NCBI GenBank assembly: GCA_002104905.1
Contig: MCFE01000223.1
Span: forward strand, 59,290-123,289
DNA length: 64,000 nt
Origin: Basidiobolus meristosporus CBS 931.73
Taxonomy: Eukaryota; Basidiobolomycota; Basidiobolomycetes; Basidiobolales; Basidiobolaceae
Direction of reading: 5' to 3'
The notes beneath the pieces were generated by a model, which saw only the letters and a list, made by a program, of their open reading frames with translations, did no database searches and had not been told where the DNA came from. Below are positions 55,260 through 64,000 of the stretch, one piece after another. Each line of letters opens with the position of its first letter. The first letter of the stretch is position 1. A program made the position numbers and the translations under genes.

Positions 55260-55608
55260 TGTTGTAAAACTATGTAATTCCACCTAAATATTCACCTCAC
55301 TTAGTTACTTAGATCATTACATTCAAATCCTAGGGAATATTGACCAAATTACTTTTTGGGATTTACATAGAATATTTTTAACAAAATGCCAGGTACCTAT
55401 AACATGAAAATTCTCAAAGTTGTCCAAACAGGCCCAAATTTTGCACACATTATCTTGGGACCTTCATGATCTTATTCTACATGCTTATAATGCCAAGACC
55501 TTGTAAAAGTATAAATACTACATTTACATTCATTAAATCATTAAGTGAAAACCACATAATCTACTTTTTCTCTCAATCACTTCCAATATCTCCAAGATCT
55601 TTACAACA
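55260..55608 (+). repeat. 3' LTR of copia-I element L
   Basis: Begins TGTTGTAAAAC after GAGTGGGAG and ends CTTTACAACA. It is clearly more diverged from the copia-1 LTRs than those are from each other. Confidence 0.88.
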
Positions 55609-57741
55609 TATACATCCTTGGTCATCTTGAATAAAGTAATAGGCTTATTTTGACATCAGCCTAAATCTTTAAAAAGCTTCTTTAGCCACATTGCTTATTT
55701 TGTAGCTCTACAGGCTGCCATATACTCTGCTTCTGTGGTAGACAGTGCAGTGGTTGGCTGCTGTCCTGAATTCCATGAAATTGCTCCTTTACAGTAAAGA
55801 TAGGTGTATCCTGTAGTGGTTCTTCTGTGTACTAAATTTTGTCCCCAGTCAGCATCAGAGTATCCCATAAGATCCTGTTCTGAATTCTTATAAGGGTATC
55901 TTAAGCAGATATCAGCAGTTCCTTTTAGGTATCTAAAAGTCCACTTAAGTGCTGCAATTTGATCAGATCCATAGTTCTGATTGTGCTGACCAACAACTCC
56001 CTCTGAATATGATATATCTGGACATGTTCCAAGCATGATATACATCAGACTGCCAACCATTGCTTGATAAGAAAGTTCAGAGGCACCAAGCTCTCTCAAT
56101 TTGGGTGAGTTTTGACCAGGTCAAGGTTTGTCTCCAATGGGATAGCTGTCAGTTTACAGTCTTCTATTTAGTACTTAGTATATCTCAAATGTACTTGGAT
56201 TGGCAATGGGTGATAGTCTGGGTACCTCTGTCTATGGAGAGCTTCATCCCTAAGTAGTAACTGATTTCTCCTAGATTGGACATCTTGAACTCTTTAAATA
56301 GGCTGGACTTAGTCACTTCCAATCTTGCTAGATTGTTGACATATATAATAAGATTGTCCATGTATAGAGCTAATAGAGCTGGATTAGCTCTGTCTGGCTT
56401 ATAGTATCTACTATAGTCAGCATTACTCCTTTTGAAACTCAGTGACTCCAAATAAGAATCTATCTTGCAATTCCAGGCTCTTAGTAATTGTTTGAGACCA
56501 TGTAGAGATTTTTTAAGCTTGCATACTAAATGGGCTTTATCTTGGCTCACCAACCCATCAGGCTGGTTTATAAACAATTCCCCATCCAGTTCCCATTCAA
56601 AATGCAGTTTTTATATCTATTTGATGTATAAAAAACTTATATTTGGCTGCAATAGCCAATAGCAATCTAATGGAATCAAACTTGGCACTGGTGCAAAGGT
56701 CTCAGTACAATCAAGTCCTTTTATTCAAGAGTATCCTTTGGCCAAGTCTTGCTTTACATCTTCTGATTGTACCATCAGCCTTGAATTTGCTTTAAGACCC
56801 ATCTGCATCCAATTGATTTTTGGCTGATTGGTAATTTGACCAAGTCCCAAGTTTGATTTTCCATTGGGACCTGATATTCCTCAGTCATTGCAGATCTCCA
56901 AAACTCAGTCTGAGGGCCATTTAGGGCCTCAATTTTATTCTGGGGTTCATCCATATGGACTGAATAGGCATAGGCCAAGTTGTACTCTCATTGATATAGT
57001 AATTTGGGCTATTTGTTTTCCAGTACAATGTTGAGCCATTTGATACTGGAATGATTACTTCTGGTCTATTGCTGGGCACTGATATGGGCTGAACCACAGT
57101 TGTAGAGTCCCCTGGAGTGAAAAAGCTCTCATTACTTTGCTCTGATTTAATCCTGACAATTGGTGGACTTGAGATCAAATTTTTGTCATCATCTGATGTC
57201 ATTTTTTGCAAAAATTTGAGTTTTCATCAAATAGCACATCCCTAGACTTGATTAGCTTCTTTGCTTTGGTATTGTAGAGTCTATATGCTTTACTCTCATT
57301 TCAGTAGCCCAAAAATATGCATTTTACACTTTTTGGCTTAAATTTTGATGGATTTCCGGGCAGTTTCTTGGCATTTGCTACACACCCAAATATTCTTAGA
57401 GGTTCTGCACTTTAGATGATATTTGATCATTTTGCACAAATAATCAAGATTGTTGCGTCCAATTCTATTGTGCCTAGGCATTGGTGTTTCTTCATTCAAG
57501 CTACTTATATTGGCTTCTGATATGACAAAATATAAGTCAACTTATAAGGATTCTGATCTCTGATACCTGAAGCAATCTGAGCACCATTTTGATCAGTGAT
57601 CCTGCATCCAGAATTGTCAAAGCTGAAACTGAGTTCTTCTGCTGTGGCCTTGCTTACATATAGTAGGTTCTTGGCTATATCTGTTACCAAGAGTACTTCT
57701 TTAAAGATCAGTGTATGGCTTCCTTTACTGCTTCTTAGGTT
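55609..57741 (-). pseudogene. Copia-I element M, pol remnant with internal deletion
   Basis: Minus-strand copia-I sequence from NLRSSKGSHTLIFKEV (57740) through the pre-integrase region to about 57430, where it jumps (losing the integrase core) to FGC.ANAKKLPGN. It continues through RT (56185-56577, with YMDNLII where YVDD should be) and RNase H (55695-56099, GYSDADWGQN) to 55609. It is cut there by element L and at 57741 by gypsy-A copy 2. The RT site YMDN shows loss of the second catalytic Asp. Confidence 0.85.
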
Positions 57742-57744
57742 TTT

Positions 57745-59451
57745 TTACCACACTGACCCATCAGAATAGTTTGTAGTTGTAGCCTTAGTACTGGTCTCCC
57801 ATGGTCTGCCTAACAGAAGGTCAAAGTTTGCCTTCTGGCAGATAAAGAGGGGAAGCCAGACCTTGATTCCTTGTACCTCAATAGGGAACTTGTGCACTAC
57901 ACCATAGAGTGGGCTAGATCTGGAGTTTGCATCAGTCATGTTCCATCCAATATCTCTATCAACAGGCAGTAGCTCCTTGCTTCTAAGTGTCTTCCAGAAG
58001 TCTAGCAGCATAACACAAATCTCCAAACCACTGTCAATATGGCAGTCAACAGGGTCATCATATATATACCCTTTCACCACAGCAGTTGCAACTGAGTAAA
58101 AGGTCTTATATTTGGTAGCGTTGTCATCCTTTTTGTGGTCTTCATGGTTTGTCTGGATTATATGGGTGTCCATATGTTCAACAGCTTGTCTTCTTGTTCT
58201 AAGCTGCTCATCAAAGGTCTTCCTAACAGACGGCAATACACTCATGATTTCTCCAACTGACAAAGTGAGGTTCTGCTTCAGCAGTTTCTCAGTAATCAAT
58301 TGGGGGCTTGAGTAGCCTGCTATCTTTGAGGTCATCTGAAAGTGAGGTAATGGGTCTTGGGTGGGCAGTGTTCCAGGCTTCTTGTCAATAATAACCTCAG
58401 GCTCTTCAAATCATGGTCTTCTAAGGATGGGTTTGACAGGTTCTTCAGGAAGGTGTCTCTTAGTAGCAAAGGTGTCTACTTTGTATTTTCCATTGTCAGG
58501 GCTGCTTGGACTCACTGTATGGGTCTCAATAGAGGCATCAACAGTAATCTTTCTAGTTGCTGAGTCAGACTTCTGGAAAAGGGCTCTCATTCTGCCTCTT
58601 TGGAAATTAGTGGGAATCCTTTTTCCTTCCTTATCAGCAAGCATTCCATCAGCATCAAACTATACTGTTCCTTCTCTAAGTAGCTGGCTAAGCTCTGAGC
58701 ATTCTTGTCTGGCATGCTGAGTAGAGTCACACCAAATGCAGTGTTTAGGCAAAGGTCTTTGGCCCTCAGTAGCTACCTCAGCTGAGCCGTCAATCTTGAG
58801 GGCTAGCTTTTGTAGCTGTTCAGCAAGTTGGTCAATTCTGTTGGTAGTGTAGGTCTGATTGTCAGCAACAGCACTCTTTAGCTCCTTGGTTGGCTGGTCT
58901 GGCAGATTAGATCTCAGGAGTCTCATAAAGGTAGAAGTTTGCTTTGCCTCTAGGAGTACATGTTTCATCTCTGCAAAGCAAGGAATGCCAGACTTGTCAT
59001 CCTTGGCTGCATGTAGGTCAACTTTCCTTGCCAATTGCTGGGGAAGCCCTTGTGCAAGGTAAAGTGTCATGGTAAACTCAGTTATAGCCTCAGACTCTAG
59101 GAGTGACTTGGCCATATCTTCATACTGTTGAATGAACTCTTCAAGCGTTAGCTTGGAGAGTCCTATCCTTCCAAAGTGTCTGAGGTCTTCAATTCCATAG
59201 TATATCTGGGGTCTACCATACTTGGTCTGTAGGTAGGTCTTCATTAAGGCCCAGTCAGTGAGAATGTCTCCTTGTCTGAGAAGCTTAGTAGTAATATCAT
59301 TGGTGCAGTAGTAGGGGAAGTCTTCAGCCATTTCTTGTTCAGATAGGCTGCACATCTTGCAGAGCTTCTCCCATTTGAATATGAAGCTTTCCACATTCTT
59401 TCCATCAAACTGTGGGGCTCCATGTGAAAGTGGTAACGGCATAGAGTTCAT
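57745..59451 (-). pseudogene. Gypsy-A gag-protease, copy 2, two stops
   Basis: Start MNSMPLPLSHGAPQFDGK at 59451. The gag block is open for 263 codons and ends at a TAG where copy 3 has CAG (GAVQF). A second TGA replaces CGA of copy 3 (RRPRF) near 58410. Both are C-to-T changes on the coding strand. The CX2CX4HX4C knuckle (CIWCDSTQHARQEC) is intact. The protease region (58335-57745) reads HIDSGLEICVM, with L where copy 3 has S. It ends at DGSVW, where a junction with copia-I M creates a stop. Confidence 0.88.
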
Positions 59452-59591
59452 TTTGGGTGGGTAGGTTGGTGTTGTAGTCTTGAAAATATTGGTAGTCTTG
59501 TTTCAATAAATGGGTAACGGCTCAAATCTTCAGGTAAATCTTGTTGGGTCCTAGGGAGCTTGTATGAACCCCCCACATTGGGTGCCATATA

Positions 59592-60105
59592 TGTGGTGGT
59601 TTATAAGTCCAAAGGGCAAAATACGGCCAACACTTCTCAAGTGTGAATGTGTGTGGGGTGTTCACTGGGTGCAATAACCTCTGGCAAAAGCTTGCTAGGA
59701 ATACTGGGTCTTCTGTCTAATCTAATGTGATGGGGGATAAAGCCTCAAGCTTGTCAAGGGAAAACTATTGAACTACAATCCCCAGCTTAGTTGGCATCTT
59801 AACAAAAGTTTATAATGGCTTTGACGTCCTTTGAGATGACAATGTACTAAAGCTTCCAAAGTCAAAACAACTGTAAACTCCACCAACAGGGACTTGATAA
59901 GAATGCAGCTTTGACCAATAGTTACAAAGACTGAAAAGATCTTTGCCTGTACAAGAACAAACTTGGGAAAACAAACAAATATAATAAAATATGCCTACTC
60001 TGAGTATTCCTCACAAGTAGTGCCTCCAAGGTCAGTTGGCTGTCAGCACGGTTTCCTGGGAGTATTGTCAGGTCTGAGTCAGAAAATAGTGGTAATAGGT
60101 AGCGG
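59592..60105 (-). repeat. Gypsy-A copy 2 LTR, partial
   Basis: The 3' half of the gypsy-A LTR (minus orientation, starting TGTGGTGGTTTATAAG on plus), interrupted after GTAGCGGTG. The primer site (rc of about 59575-59590) lies just outside it. Confidence 0.88.
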
Positions 60106-61176
60106 TGTAGTGGGGTGACAGTGACACCCACTAACAGATGTGCTCATTCCCTTATTTTCTACTTCCCTATATCCCTACTACACTCATTTTAGTTTTATCC
60201 CATTTGTCTTACCCAATCAGTACTATCCCATAAGCCGGTTGACTATCACACCTGCTTACCTTATTGCATAAGTTACCCCTCACTTTATGTAAGATTACTA
60301 GTTACAAGTGCTTCTATATTAGGCAAGTACCCGCGCCAGTACCCGTGACACATGATCAACCCGTGTCACCATCCCTACCATTTCCATACCATATATGGTA
60401 TCCCCATGTTACACAGGTTTCAGAATACTGATTCCTGATTGGTTGGATGTGCTGTGCCTCTTAGAACCTTCCGGCACCTACTTAGAACATTCTTAGGTCA
60501 TTCTGATGTCATTAAGATTTCTATTGAACTCCGGAACCTTCTGGAACACCATGATTAGTAATCACTTAGCCAGTGAGAAAAGTATATAAGGGAGGCTATC
60601 CCTCTACAATAAATCATCATCCCTTTTATCAATATACCGACTTGTTGATTAGTGTGATCACTGCTACCTGCTGCTACCTGAACTTCCAACCCTAGACCAC
60701 AGGACACTCCCAGGAAACCGCGCTGACAGCCAACTGACCTTGGAGGCACTACTTGTGAGGAATACTCAGAGTAGGTATCTTTTATTATATTTGATTCTTT
60801 CCCAAGTTTGTTCTTGTACAGGCAAAGATACTTTTCTGTCTTTGTAACTATTGACCAAAGCTGCATTCTTATCAAGTCCCTGCTGGTGGAGTTTACAGTT
60901 GTTTTGACTTTGGAAGCTTTAGTACATTGTCATCTCAAAGGACGCTGAACCCAGCACATACTTTTGTTAAGACGCCAACTAAGTTGGGGATTGTAGCTCA
61001 ATAGTTTTCCCTTGACAAGCTTGTGGCTTTATTCCCCTTCACATTAGATTAGAGACAGAACCCAAGTATTCCTAGCAAGCTTTTGCCAGAGGTTATCGCA
61101 CCCAGTGAACACCCCACACACAAAACACTTGAGAAGTGTTGGACGTATCTCTCCCTTGGACTTATACACCACCACA
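60106..61176 (+). repeat. Gypsy-A 5' LTR, copy 3
   Basis: 1,071 bp, TGTAGTGGGG...CACCACCACA. TATATAAG (60583-60590) followed by AATAAA (60608-60613) marks the promoter and polyadenylation signals. The interrupted solo LTR at 14726-21067 has the same length once its inserts are removed. Confidence 0.92.
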
Positions 61177-61179
61177 TAT

Positions 61180-61197
61180 TTGGCACCCAACGTGGGG
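61180..61197 (+). other. Gypsy-A primer-binding site, tRNA-Lys type
   Basis: Following a TAT spacer after the LTR, the site reads TTGGCACCCAACGTGGGG. Apart from one base it is the primer site used with the 3' end of tRNA-Lys1,2 by several retroelements. The match is from memory of that site; the host tRNA set would decide. Confidence 0.65.
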
Positions 61198-61317
61198 GGT
61201 TCATACAAGCTCCCTAGGACCCAACAAGATTTACCAGAAGATTTGAGCTGTTATCCACCTATTGAAAAGAGACTACCGATATTACCAAGATTACAACACC
61301 AACATACCTGCCCAAAA

Positions 61318-64000
61318 ATGAACTCTATGCCATTACCACTCTCACATGGAGCCCCACAGTTTGATGGAAAGAATGTGGAGAGCTTCATATTCAAATGGGA
61401 GAAGCTCTGCAAGATGTGCAGCCTATCTGAACAAGAAATGGCTGAAGACTTCCCCTACTACTGCACCGATGATATTACCACTAAGCTTCTCAGACAAGGA
61501 GACATTCTCACTGACTGGGCCTTAATGAAGACCTACCTACAGACCGAGTATGGTAGACCCCAGATATACTATGGAATTGAAGACCTCAGGCACTTTGGAA
61601 GAACTGGACTTTCCAAGCTACCACTTGAAGAGTTCATTCAACAGTATGAAGATATGGCCAAGCCACTCCTAGAGTCCCAGGCTATAACTGAGTTTACCAT
61701 GACACTTTACCTTGCACAAGGGCTTCCCCAGGACTTGGCAAGGAAAGTTGACTTACATGCAGCCAAGGATGACAAGTCTGGCATTCCTTGCTTTGCAGAG
61801 ATGAAACGTGTTCTCCTAGAGGCAAAGCAAACTTCTACCTTTATGAGACTCCTGACATCTAATCTGCCAGACCAGTCAACCAAGGAGCCAAGGAGTGCTG
61901 CTGCTGACAATCAGACCTACACTACCGACAGAATTGACCAACTTGCTGAACAGCTACAAAAGCTAGCCCTCAAGATTAATGGCTCAGCTGAGGTTGCTAC
62001 TGAGGGACAAAGACCTTTGCCTAGGCACTGCATCTGGTGTGACTCTACTCAGCATGCCAGACGAGAATGCTCAGAGCTTAGCCAGCTACTCAGAGAAGGA
62101 GCAGTACAGTTTGATGCTGATGGAATGCTTGCTGACAAGGAAGGAAGAAGGATTCCCACTAATTTCCGAAGAGGAGGGATGAGAGCCCTTTTCCAGAAAT
62201 CTGACTCAGCAACCAGAAAGATTACTGTTGATGCCCCTATTGGGACACATAAAGTGAATCCAAGCAGCCCTGACAACAGACAATATGAAGTTGATGCCTT
62301 TGCTACCAAAAGACACCTCCCTGAAGAGCCTGCCAAACCCATCCTTAGAAGACCACGATTTGAAGAACCTGAAGTTGTTATTGACAAGAGGCCTAGTATG
62401 CTGCCCACCCAAAATCCATCGCCTCACTTTCAGATGACCTCAAAGATAGCAAGCTACTCAAGCCCTCAACTGATTACTGAGAAGCTGCTGAAGCAGAACC
62501 TCACTTTGTCGGTTGGAGAAATCATGAGTGTATCCCCATCTGTTAGGAAGACCTTTGATGAGCAGCTTAGAACAAGACGTCAAGCTGTTGAACATATGGA
62601 CACTCATATAATTCAGACAAACCATGAAGACCACCAAAAGGATGACAACACTACTGAATATAAGACCTTTTACTCAGTTGCAACTGCTGTGGTGAAAGGG
62701 TATATATATGATGACCCTGTTGACTGCCATATTGACAGTGGCTCAGAGATTTGTGTTATGCCGCTAGACTTCTGGAAGACACTTAAAAGCAAGGAGCTAC
62801 TGCCTGTTGATAGAGATATTGGATGGAACATGACCGATGCAAACTCAGGATCTAGTCCACTCTATGGTGTAGTACACAAGTTTCCTATTGAGGTACAAGG
62901 AATCAAGGTCTGGCTTCCCCTCTTCATCTGCCAGAAGGCAAACTTTGACCTTCTGCTAGGTAGACCATGGGAAACCAGTACTAAGGCTACAACTACCAAC
63001 TATTCCGATGGGTCAGTATGGTACACCATACAAGGATCCAATCCAGGACTACAGTCAACCTTCTGTGGTGTAACACCCAACAATAAGAGGACACATACTG
63101 CTTGCCAGAAGGCACATCTTGTTATGGAAGAAGATGAAGAGCCTGACAATATACACCCCAACATTTGGAGCTGCTCATTAGGTATACAGGAGCAAACAGC
63201 TATGGTTCGAACAAAATACAAGACAGTAGAACAGAAGATTAGACCATCACTTACCCCACTGACTGATGGATCTCGACCTGCTGATTACATTAGACCACCA
63301 GAAAAAACACCAGATGATATACGACTTACACCTGAGAGACTTAAGCAACTTATCATTGGTGATGGAAACCTAACACCAGAGGAGATACTATTATTCAAGG
63401 AGACCTTGAAAAGGCATGATAAGGTCTTCTCATATAATGACAAGGAGATGGGACTCTTAAAGACATCGGTTGAAAAACCTATCAAGATTCATACAGTGCC
63501 ACACACACCCTGGTCATTTAAGCCTTACCCACTGCCCAGAGGACTCCAAGCTGATGTGCATGACCTACTTAAGAAGAAGATAGAAGCTGGCATCCTAGAA
63601 CCTTGCCATGGACCCTATGCTAACAGATGGTTTGTGACCAAAAAGAAGAATGGAAAGCTCCGATTCATTCAAGACATGCAACCTGCAAATGCTGTCACTA
63701 TCAGAGATGCTGCTATACCTCCATCTATTGATGACTTTGCAGAAAGCTTTAGTGGCCACTCCATCTACTCAACATATGATCTCTACTCAGGATATGACCA
63801 GATCCCCCTTGATGAGACATCAAGAGATATGTTTGCACTACAGACACCATTTGGACTGTTAAGGATGACAAGACTCAGTCAAGGGGCTACAAACTCCGTG
63901 GCTCAGTTCCAGAGATGCATGGTAAATGTGCTGTATCAGTTTATACCTGAGAAACTTGCTGTCTTTGTGGATGACATAGGCATCAAAGGATCAAAATTCC
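61318..64000 (+). CDS. Gypsy-A gag-protease-RT polyprotein, partial (open at window end)
   Basis: One continuous frame of at least 894 codons from ATG 61318, the first ATG in good context after the leader. Gag has a capsid-like N-terminus (FDGKNVESFIFKWEKLCKMC), helical QQYEDMAKP and ARKVDLHAAKDD segments, and a CIWCDSTQHARREC zinc knuckle (C at residue 238). The aspartic protease HIDSGSEICVM has D at residue 473. RT motifs are EAGILEPCHGPYANRWF, KKNGKLRFIQDMQPAN, STYDLYSGYDQIPLDE, LSQGATNSVAQFQR and FVDDIGIKG (first catalytic D at 885). RNase H and integrase should follow outside the window. Gag and pol share one frame with no frameshift between them. It makes particles and copies element RNA. 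Confidence 0.93.
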   Translation, partial: MNSMPLPLSHGAPQFDGKNVESFIFKWEKLCKMCSLSEQEMAEDFPYYCTDDITTKLLRQGDILTDWALMKTYLQTEYGRPQIYYGIEDLRHFGRTGLSKLPLEEFIQQYEDMAKPLLESQAITEFTMTLYLAQGLPQDLARKVDLHAAKDDKSGIPCFAEMKRVLLEAKQTSTFMRLLTSNLPDQSTKEPRSAAADNQTYTTDRIDQLAEQLQKLALKINGSAEVATEGQRPLPRHCIWCDSTQHARRECSELSQLLREGAVQFDADGMLADKEGRRIPTNFRRGGMRALFQKSDSATRKITVDAPIGTHKVNPSSPDNRQYEVDAFATKRHLPEEPAKPILRRPRFEEPEVVIDKRPSMLPTQNPSPHFQMTSKIASYSSPQLITEKLLKQNLTLSVGEIMSVSPSVRKTFDEQLRTRRQAVEHMDTHIIQTNHEDHQKDDNTTEYKTFYSVATAVVKGYIYDDPVDCHIDSGSEICVMPLDFWKTLKSKELLPVDRDIGWNMTDANSGSSPLYGVVHKFPIEVQGIKVWLPLFICQKANFDLLLGRPWETSTKATTTNYSDGSVWYTIQGSNPGLQSTFCGVTPNNKRTHTACQKAHLVMEEDEEPDNIHPNIWSCSLGIQEQTAMVRTKYKTVEQKIRPSLTPLTDGSRPADYIRPPEKTPDDIRLTPERLKQLIIGDGNLTPEEILLFKETLKRHDKVFSYNDKEMGLLKTSVEKPIKIHTVPHTPWSFKPYPLPRGLQADVHDLLKKKIEAGILEPCHGPYANRWFVTKKKNGKLRFIQDMQPANAVTIRDAAIPPSIDDFAESFSGHSIYSTYDLYSGYDQIPLDETSRDMFALQTPFGLLRMTRLSQGATNSVAQFQRCMVNVLYQFIPEKLAVFVDDIGIKGSKF

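Larger units (their letters stand above)
52185..55608 (+). mobile_element. Copia-I element L, 5'-truncated
   Basis: Plus-strand copia-I sequence from the protease region (ELFTQYQEIPIKK) to the end of pol, then a 349-bp 3' LTR (55260-55608). It lacks the 5' LTR, primer site and gag. The LTR end abuts a minus-strand copia-I pol sequence cut mid-gene, so L inserted into element M. Confidence 0.85.
57742..60105 (-). mobile_element. Gypsy-A copy 2, minus strand, truncated
   Basis: 5' LTR part (59592-60105), primer site, leader and gag-protease coding sequence down to 57745, where copia-I M begins. The LTR is broken at 60105 by the insertion of gypsy-A copy 3 in the opposite direction; its remaining upstream part should lie beyond the right edge of the window. 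Confidence 0.85.
60106..64000 (+). mobile_element. Gypsy-A copy 3, apparently intact, runs off the window
   Basis: 5' LTR, primer site, leader and an uninterrupted gag-pol frame to the last base. It inserted into the LTR of copy 2 in the opposite orientation. It is the youngest gypsy-A copy here: no stop or shift in 894 codons. Confidence 0.92.

Noticed and set aside
57700-57745. Poly-T at the gypsy-A/copia-M joint as a LINE-type insertion tail
   Set aside because: Only seven T are present, they can be read as part of the joined coding sequence, and there is no duplication or LINE sequence nearby.
61180-61197. tRNA gene remnant
   Set aside because: It is an 18-base primer site next to an LTR, with no cloverleaf around it.
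1-64000. Host protein-coding genes between elements
   Set aside because: Every stretch with readable coding sequence could be assigned to a retroelement or the CACTA family; what remained (51677-52184 and LTR leaders) shows no coding pattern.

Overview
The window contains no recognisable host gene. It is a nested graveyard of transposable elements of eukaryotic type, with two young elements still close to intact. The organism is most likely a fungus: the DNA transposons carry a Tnp2-like core of the kind common in fungi, one Ty3/gypsy element ends in a chromodomain, and coding regions show no obvious introns. CpG is strongly depleted (4 CpG in 1,020 bp at 21001-22020, and 6 in 1,020 bp at 61321-62340, counted by hand), which suggests a genome that methylates and mutates CpG. 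I cannot settle between a basidiomycete and an early-diverging (zygomycete-grade) fungus.

Five groups recur. (1) A CACTA-like DNA transposon of about 6 kb, with termini CCCTATGAAAA, a 3-bp target duplication where visible, and two divergent genes: a Tnp2-like transposase and an unfamiliar coiled-coil accessory protein. Its copies are called A, E, H, B, G, C, D-prime and D. (2) Copia-I, a Ty1/copia element with about 350-bp LTRs: elements F, G-copia, H-copia, K, copia-1, L and M. (3) Copia-II, with 368-bp LTRs: one full element, a decayed one (J) and solo LTRs. (4) Ty3/gypsy families: gypsy-A (1,071-bp LTR, three copies and a solo LTR), gypsy-B (5' end only), gypsy-C (chromodomain type) and a gypsy-D scrap. 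(5) Palindromic foldback/MITE elements with GACTTGTTC ends.

Layout. 1-9.2 kb: CACTA-A inside CACTA-E, with copia-I F inside E and a copia-I tail. 9.2-14.2 kb: a gypsy-B/gypsy-A chimera and the gypsy-D scrap. 14.2-23.8 kb: a deep nest of CACTA-H, CACTA-B, gypsy-A solo LTR, copia-II solo LTR, copia-II element and another copia-II solo LTR; exact 5-bp duplications mark the three innermost insertions. 23.8-30 kb: decayed copia-II J with a 731-bp palindromic element, CACTA-G and a copia-I scrap. 30-40.5 kb: gypsy-C split by a complete CACTA-C and by a solo LTR. 40.5-47 kb: CACTA-D-prime, copia-I K and CACTA-D. 47-51.7 kb: copia-1, complete apart from one frameshift. 51.7-57.7 kb: an unclassified C/T-rich repeat and two opposed copia-I remnants. 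57.7-64 kb: a minus-strand gypsy-A remnant whose LTR is interrupted by a plus-strand gypsy-A with an open gag-pol frame running off the window.

Most genes are broken by stops, frameshifts or insertions. Likely movers are the plus-strand gypsy-A at 60106-64000 and, until its recent frameshift, copia-1. The least familiar biology is the two-gene CACTA family with its conserved divergent promoter region and accessory protein.
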